Part shown: positions 56,613 through 60,000 of the stretch, in pieces
Position numbering within the stretch: position 1 is the stretch's first letter
Layout of the letters: every line of letters begins with the position of its first letter
The notes under the pieces: generated by a model
What the model was told of the DNA's origin: nothing
Database searches by the model: none
What the model saw: only the letters and a program-made list of their open reading frames with translations
Translations under genes and position numbers: made by a program
Source of the DNA: Cristatella mucedo
Lineage: Eukaryota > Bryozoa > Phylactolaemata > Cristatellidae
Assembly (NCBI GenBank): GCA_009760855.2
Contig: WPIO01000020.1
Location: 5,715,501 to 5,775,500 of the forward strand
Direction of reading: 5' to 3'
DNA length: 60,000 bases

Positions 56613-58044
56613 ATCACTAAGGATAATAAGAAAGTGTGCCGTCAGCCACATACTCTTTTTAGCTTAAATCTGCTTGCATAGCTATTTTGGAAGGAAAGCG
56701 TTTTAGGCTAGCCTTTGATCTAGCTCCTGAAATCCTCAAAGATATCCGGTTATGCCTGCGAAAAGTCTTGCATAACAAGTCTCAGTACTTTCCAATTGCC
56801 TTAGTAAAGGATCTAAGACTGGTGCAAGGTGCACCTGGTACCGGAATGGGCAGTTTACCTTGCAGTAAAGAGAATGACGAAAACCAATTTTTTGGACTGA
56901 TCAACTCTATTTCGATGCACTCTTATAAAAATATATGACTTTCTTGATCTCGGTATGCATTGATGATGTACGAAATTAGCGATAGAGTGCTTTGCTCAGT
57001 GTGTCTGACTCTGCCTGCTGTGTGAACTGGTGTATAAGCAATGCCACACTTTATTAGCTTGTAAATTCTCCGAGGTTCAGCTAGCCATTTGACTAGAACG
57101 GCTGCTGAGCCATACATATTACAGGGTAATCAGGTTTTAATTATGTTAGATATGCTGCTCAAATACTAAGAGGTCAAACCGAGGTCATCAGCTGTGTTGT
57201 CTCAATTCTGCTTGGGATGTGAAGCATTTTCCAGTAAAGACACCTTTAGTCTGCTGTCTTGGCACGAGCAGTAGAAGTGCAGGAAGTAATAGCATATGCA
57301 AGTGCATATTACAGTTATCACCAACGTTGTTCAACAAAAAGTTTTTTGTATGCATCTGAAAAGCATCAAGAACATACGGAGCAAGCCTAGATCATTTCGA
57401 ACGGGAACATGGCTAGGAATGTGCATAAATTCCCTCAAGAGACAGCTCTTGCAAAAAATGGTTCAAAATTCAAAAGTCATATTAACAGGTTGAAACTGGT
57501 GTATAATTTACTGAATTTGCACAATTTTATTTTGTGAGACCACTTAATTCCTGGTAAAGCAGCAACTCCGGAAATTAAAGATACCTAAGGCGAGTGGGAA
57601 AAACTTCTCGATTCTTCATGTCCTGCAGGTGGTATTAAACGAGAAACGATCTGAAAAAACACAAATATTAGAATGAATTGTACGACAGATAATGCAGGTG
57701 CCTAAGACAGCCTTGGCTGTAATTTACAATCGCCTACTTCAAGCAAATTTCCTCATCTAATGGCATTAATTTGCTCGAAAAGAATTGCCGAGGTCTTGCT
57801 CAGGTCATATATGATCACTTGGTTGTCGCTCATACATTGGTAAAGTTCTATGAAAATCATCGATCGCAATTCTGAGAAGCTATTACTTCTTATGATTTTT
57901 ATGAACGGTTCTTAGCTCACAGTTAGCCACCATGCTTTTAGCTCATCGTCGAGTATCATTTAATAATATCCTTAGTGAACTGGATCGTTTAGTTATTCAA
58001 GATAGTTCGGACGTAAGCTCTAGTGCTAACAACTAAAACACTAG
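56613..58044. other. Unassigned stretch
   Basis: ORF 56687-56938 (plus, 83 codons, LAPEILKDIRLCLRKVL) has a plausible composition but no recognised domain. Other ORFs are short and unsupported. Confidence 0.3.
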
Positions 58045-59640
58045 TAAGTTTGACATAGCCCCTCAGTGAACTCAATCTCTTTATAGGCATTTTAAATTGG
58101 AGGAAAAGAAAGCACGATCGAATAAAAAGTGACTTTTTAAAACTGGCTAATTTAATAGGCTCCTTTATCCGGTCACAAAAGATCCTTAAAGGCTATTACC
58201 ACAGCTGGTAGCTGCACTAAAAGAACATCCACGACAGGATTTGATTAGAAGACCTCGGGAACGAGGTTTCCGAAGGCAAACACCTTGCCTCGTGTGCCAG
58301 CACGATTAGCCTCAGTATTTCTAATAAACGACAAGGATAGCATAATTAGGGGTGTTATGCACAGGGTGAGCATGCAAGTACGTAAGCAGGCAGAGTGCAT
58401 ACTGTCAGCACACAGAAGCATAACAAGGACAAATCACGTGGAACTTTTAAATGCTGCCATAAATAGGTGTTTTCTATTTTCCTAAATTTGGTCAAGAAAA
58501 GTAAGGAAATGTCGCGACTGAAGTCGGAATTGAGGTCTGGGAGCTACCAACTAAAACGAATGGGTGCTAGGGATTTGAGGTTTTTACGAGGTATAGGTAA
58601 ATATCTCGACTTCAAAAACCAGGTGATCTTGTGCTCATCCTCGAAGAGAGTAGATCCAGGTAGGTAGGCTGAGCCAAAAAGTGAAGACACCTAAAAGTGA
58701 GCGATAAAACCTTAAATTAGACGCCTTGCTTTTTTTGGATCCGCCACAAGTTGGAGAAAAGTGTTGTCCAGGAGAAACCATGTTGCTCAAGGTAGAAAGG
58801 CCAAGCTGCATTGGTTTACATCGGCTATTAGTGCGTTACTTTACAGGCCGGTACACCAGCAAGCTGTGAGTTACAGATGTCGAGACTGGACGTCACAAAT
58901 GCATGAACCAATGCCAATGAGGTATCCATGTCTTAACAAGCTTGACTGTTTGCTATGTTACGTAGTTTAGAGTTGACAAACTTCACTGTGGAGCTGAGTC
59001 GGTAGTCTAATGAATAGTCATTATGGAACATCCCACCTTTATTTCGAGTGGATGTAACAAGAGGTATGCTGATGAAGCTGATGTTGAATATTAGAAAGTC
59101 AAGTTTCGAAATAACTTTTGGTTTGCTCATAACTATTAAGTTAGTTTTTCCTAGTTCGTTTTCAGAAGTTTGGATTCCATCCGTATGTGGCCGTCATCAA
59201 TGCATGCAGCACGGGAGTTGAAAGAATTCAACCTGCTGGATGGCTGGAAGGGATCAAAGTAAAAGTACAACTTAGTGTAATCAGCTTCGACGTGCAAGCC
59301 GAGATTGTGCCTAGCAATCACATCGGAAAAATGGAGAGTATAAACCGTACTGATAACAAAATCTAGCACCAAGCCCTCAGGTACCCCATATTTCAGTGGT
59401 TCTTCGGTTGATTTGTGTTTATTCACAACACAATTGTGGGGTCTAACACTGAGGTAGGACCTGAAACGTTGCCTTGCGGAACCAGTGATGCCCCGTCGAG
59501 ATGAGAGGGGCTCAAGAAAGATTTGGTAGTCGATAGTTTCAAATGCTGCGCAAAATTTCAGCAGAACAATTCGAGAGACACTACCTTATTCTGCATCCCT
59601 AAGTAGATCGTTATACCATGGCAATAGTTCGACAGAGCCA
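58045..59640 (-). mobile_element. Long but diverged LINE-A copy
   Basis: Antisense order runs from a decayed tail (CCCCTCAGTGAACTCAATCT), 3' UTR (TGTTATGCACAGGGTGAGCA) and C-terminal region to RT palm and fingers. ORF 59151-59426 (minus) aligns with the palm (VISTVYTLHFSDVIARHN; the catalytic tyrosine and aspartates read VEADYT). The far end, near 59500-59640, matches LINE-A 860-1000. Too damaged to encode protein. Confidence 0.8.
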
Positions 59641-59744
59641 GTAGTGCAACGAGAAACTTAGCCTCCTTGGCTCCTGCAAATGGTGGGAACAGCTTTCTCT
59701 GATAGGTGCAGCTTCAAACAAATCACCCAGTGCCTTCAGTTTTC

Positions 59745-60000
59745 TGCTTACTGGCCTACCGGCATGTGCAATCAGGTGATTACAGCTGGTGGAAAGTTCG
59801 CAGCTAGGCATGTATGTCGTGAGCTTCGCAGTTGCCACATTACACCACTTCTCGCCGACCTGAGCTGGCTACCAGTTAAGCAATGCATCGACTTCAAGGT
59901 TGCGTCCCTCACTTTTAGGTCACTCCATTATTTGGCTTCAGCCAATCCCTCAGATCTACCCCCATTCACTAGGCCAAGCATTGTACCACCTTCTTTTCGG
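59745..60000 (+). mobile_element. LINE-A C-terminal fragment, continues past right edge
   Basis: Sense GGCCTACCGGCATGTGCAAT (LPACAI), GTCGTGAGCTTCGCAGTTGC (RELRS block) and CTGAGCTGGCTACCAGTTAA (LxWLPVK), running off the window. Oriented opposite to the copy at 58045-59640. Confidence 0.88.

Overview
This window looks like repeat-rich nuclear DNA of an invertebrate animal, probably a marine or lophotrochozoan-type genome; the exact phylum cannot be fixed from sequence alone. There are no prokaryotic operons, no long intact host ORF, no rRNA and no CRISPR. Most of the interpretable sequence is 5'-truncated and decayed non-LTR retrotransposon (LINE) DNA of the L2/CR1-like type, recognised by the EN motif GDFNIH, the RT motif YADD, and a conserved C-terminal region with motifs such as RLDFCNS, LHWLPV and WNSLP. 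All family names below (LINE-A, LINE-B, LINE-E, R family) are local labels made for this window.

LINE-A is the most abundant family, with about twenty fragments on both strands. It ends in a hairpin (AAAGCGCC paired with GGCGCTTT, with an inner AGAGA/TCTCT stem) followed by (TAA)n. LINE-B ends in a different tail, ATTAC pentamers after GGAGATAC. Its longest copy (15.7-19.0 kb) carries EN, RT and C-terminal regions but is broken by stops and frameshifts and has YADN at the catalytic site. Older relatives are LINE-E (1.8-3.2 and 46.9-48.4 kb, LINE-A-like) and LINE-B-like copies (3.3-4.5 and 35.5-36.4 kb). Several insertions are nested with readable target-site duplications and empty sites elsewhere in the window. 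A tRNA-derived SINE (4.65-4.80 and 40.41-40.55 kb) carries a 3' tail matching that of LINE-A, so the two form a probable LINE/SINE pair.

Other mobile DNA includes a 0.8 kb element with inverted ends around a degenerate TTTAGGG-like tract (14.0-14.8 kb), a mariner/Tigger-like MITE with TA target sites (46.1-46.9 kb), an LTR-like direct-repeat pair around a gag-like ORF (53.3-55.0 kb), and a 480-bp direct-repeat pair around pieces of two reverse transcriptase elements (55.2-56.6 kb).

The only sign of a non-transposon gene family is the R family: four diverged copies (about 6-8.2, 11.6-13.5, 26-29.2 and 37.3-38.0 kb). They share an ectodomain-like segment, splice-acceptor-like tracts and, in two copies, a membrane segment with a short tail. 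All look decayed or interrupted by LINE insertions. Weak exon candidates lie in a GC-rich island (19.94-20.57 kb) and in a possible secreted-protein exon (24.96-25.40 kb). Large remaining stretches are AT-rich and unassigned.
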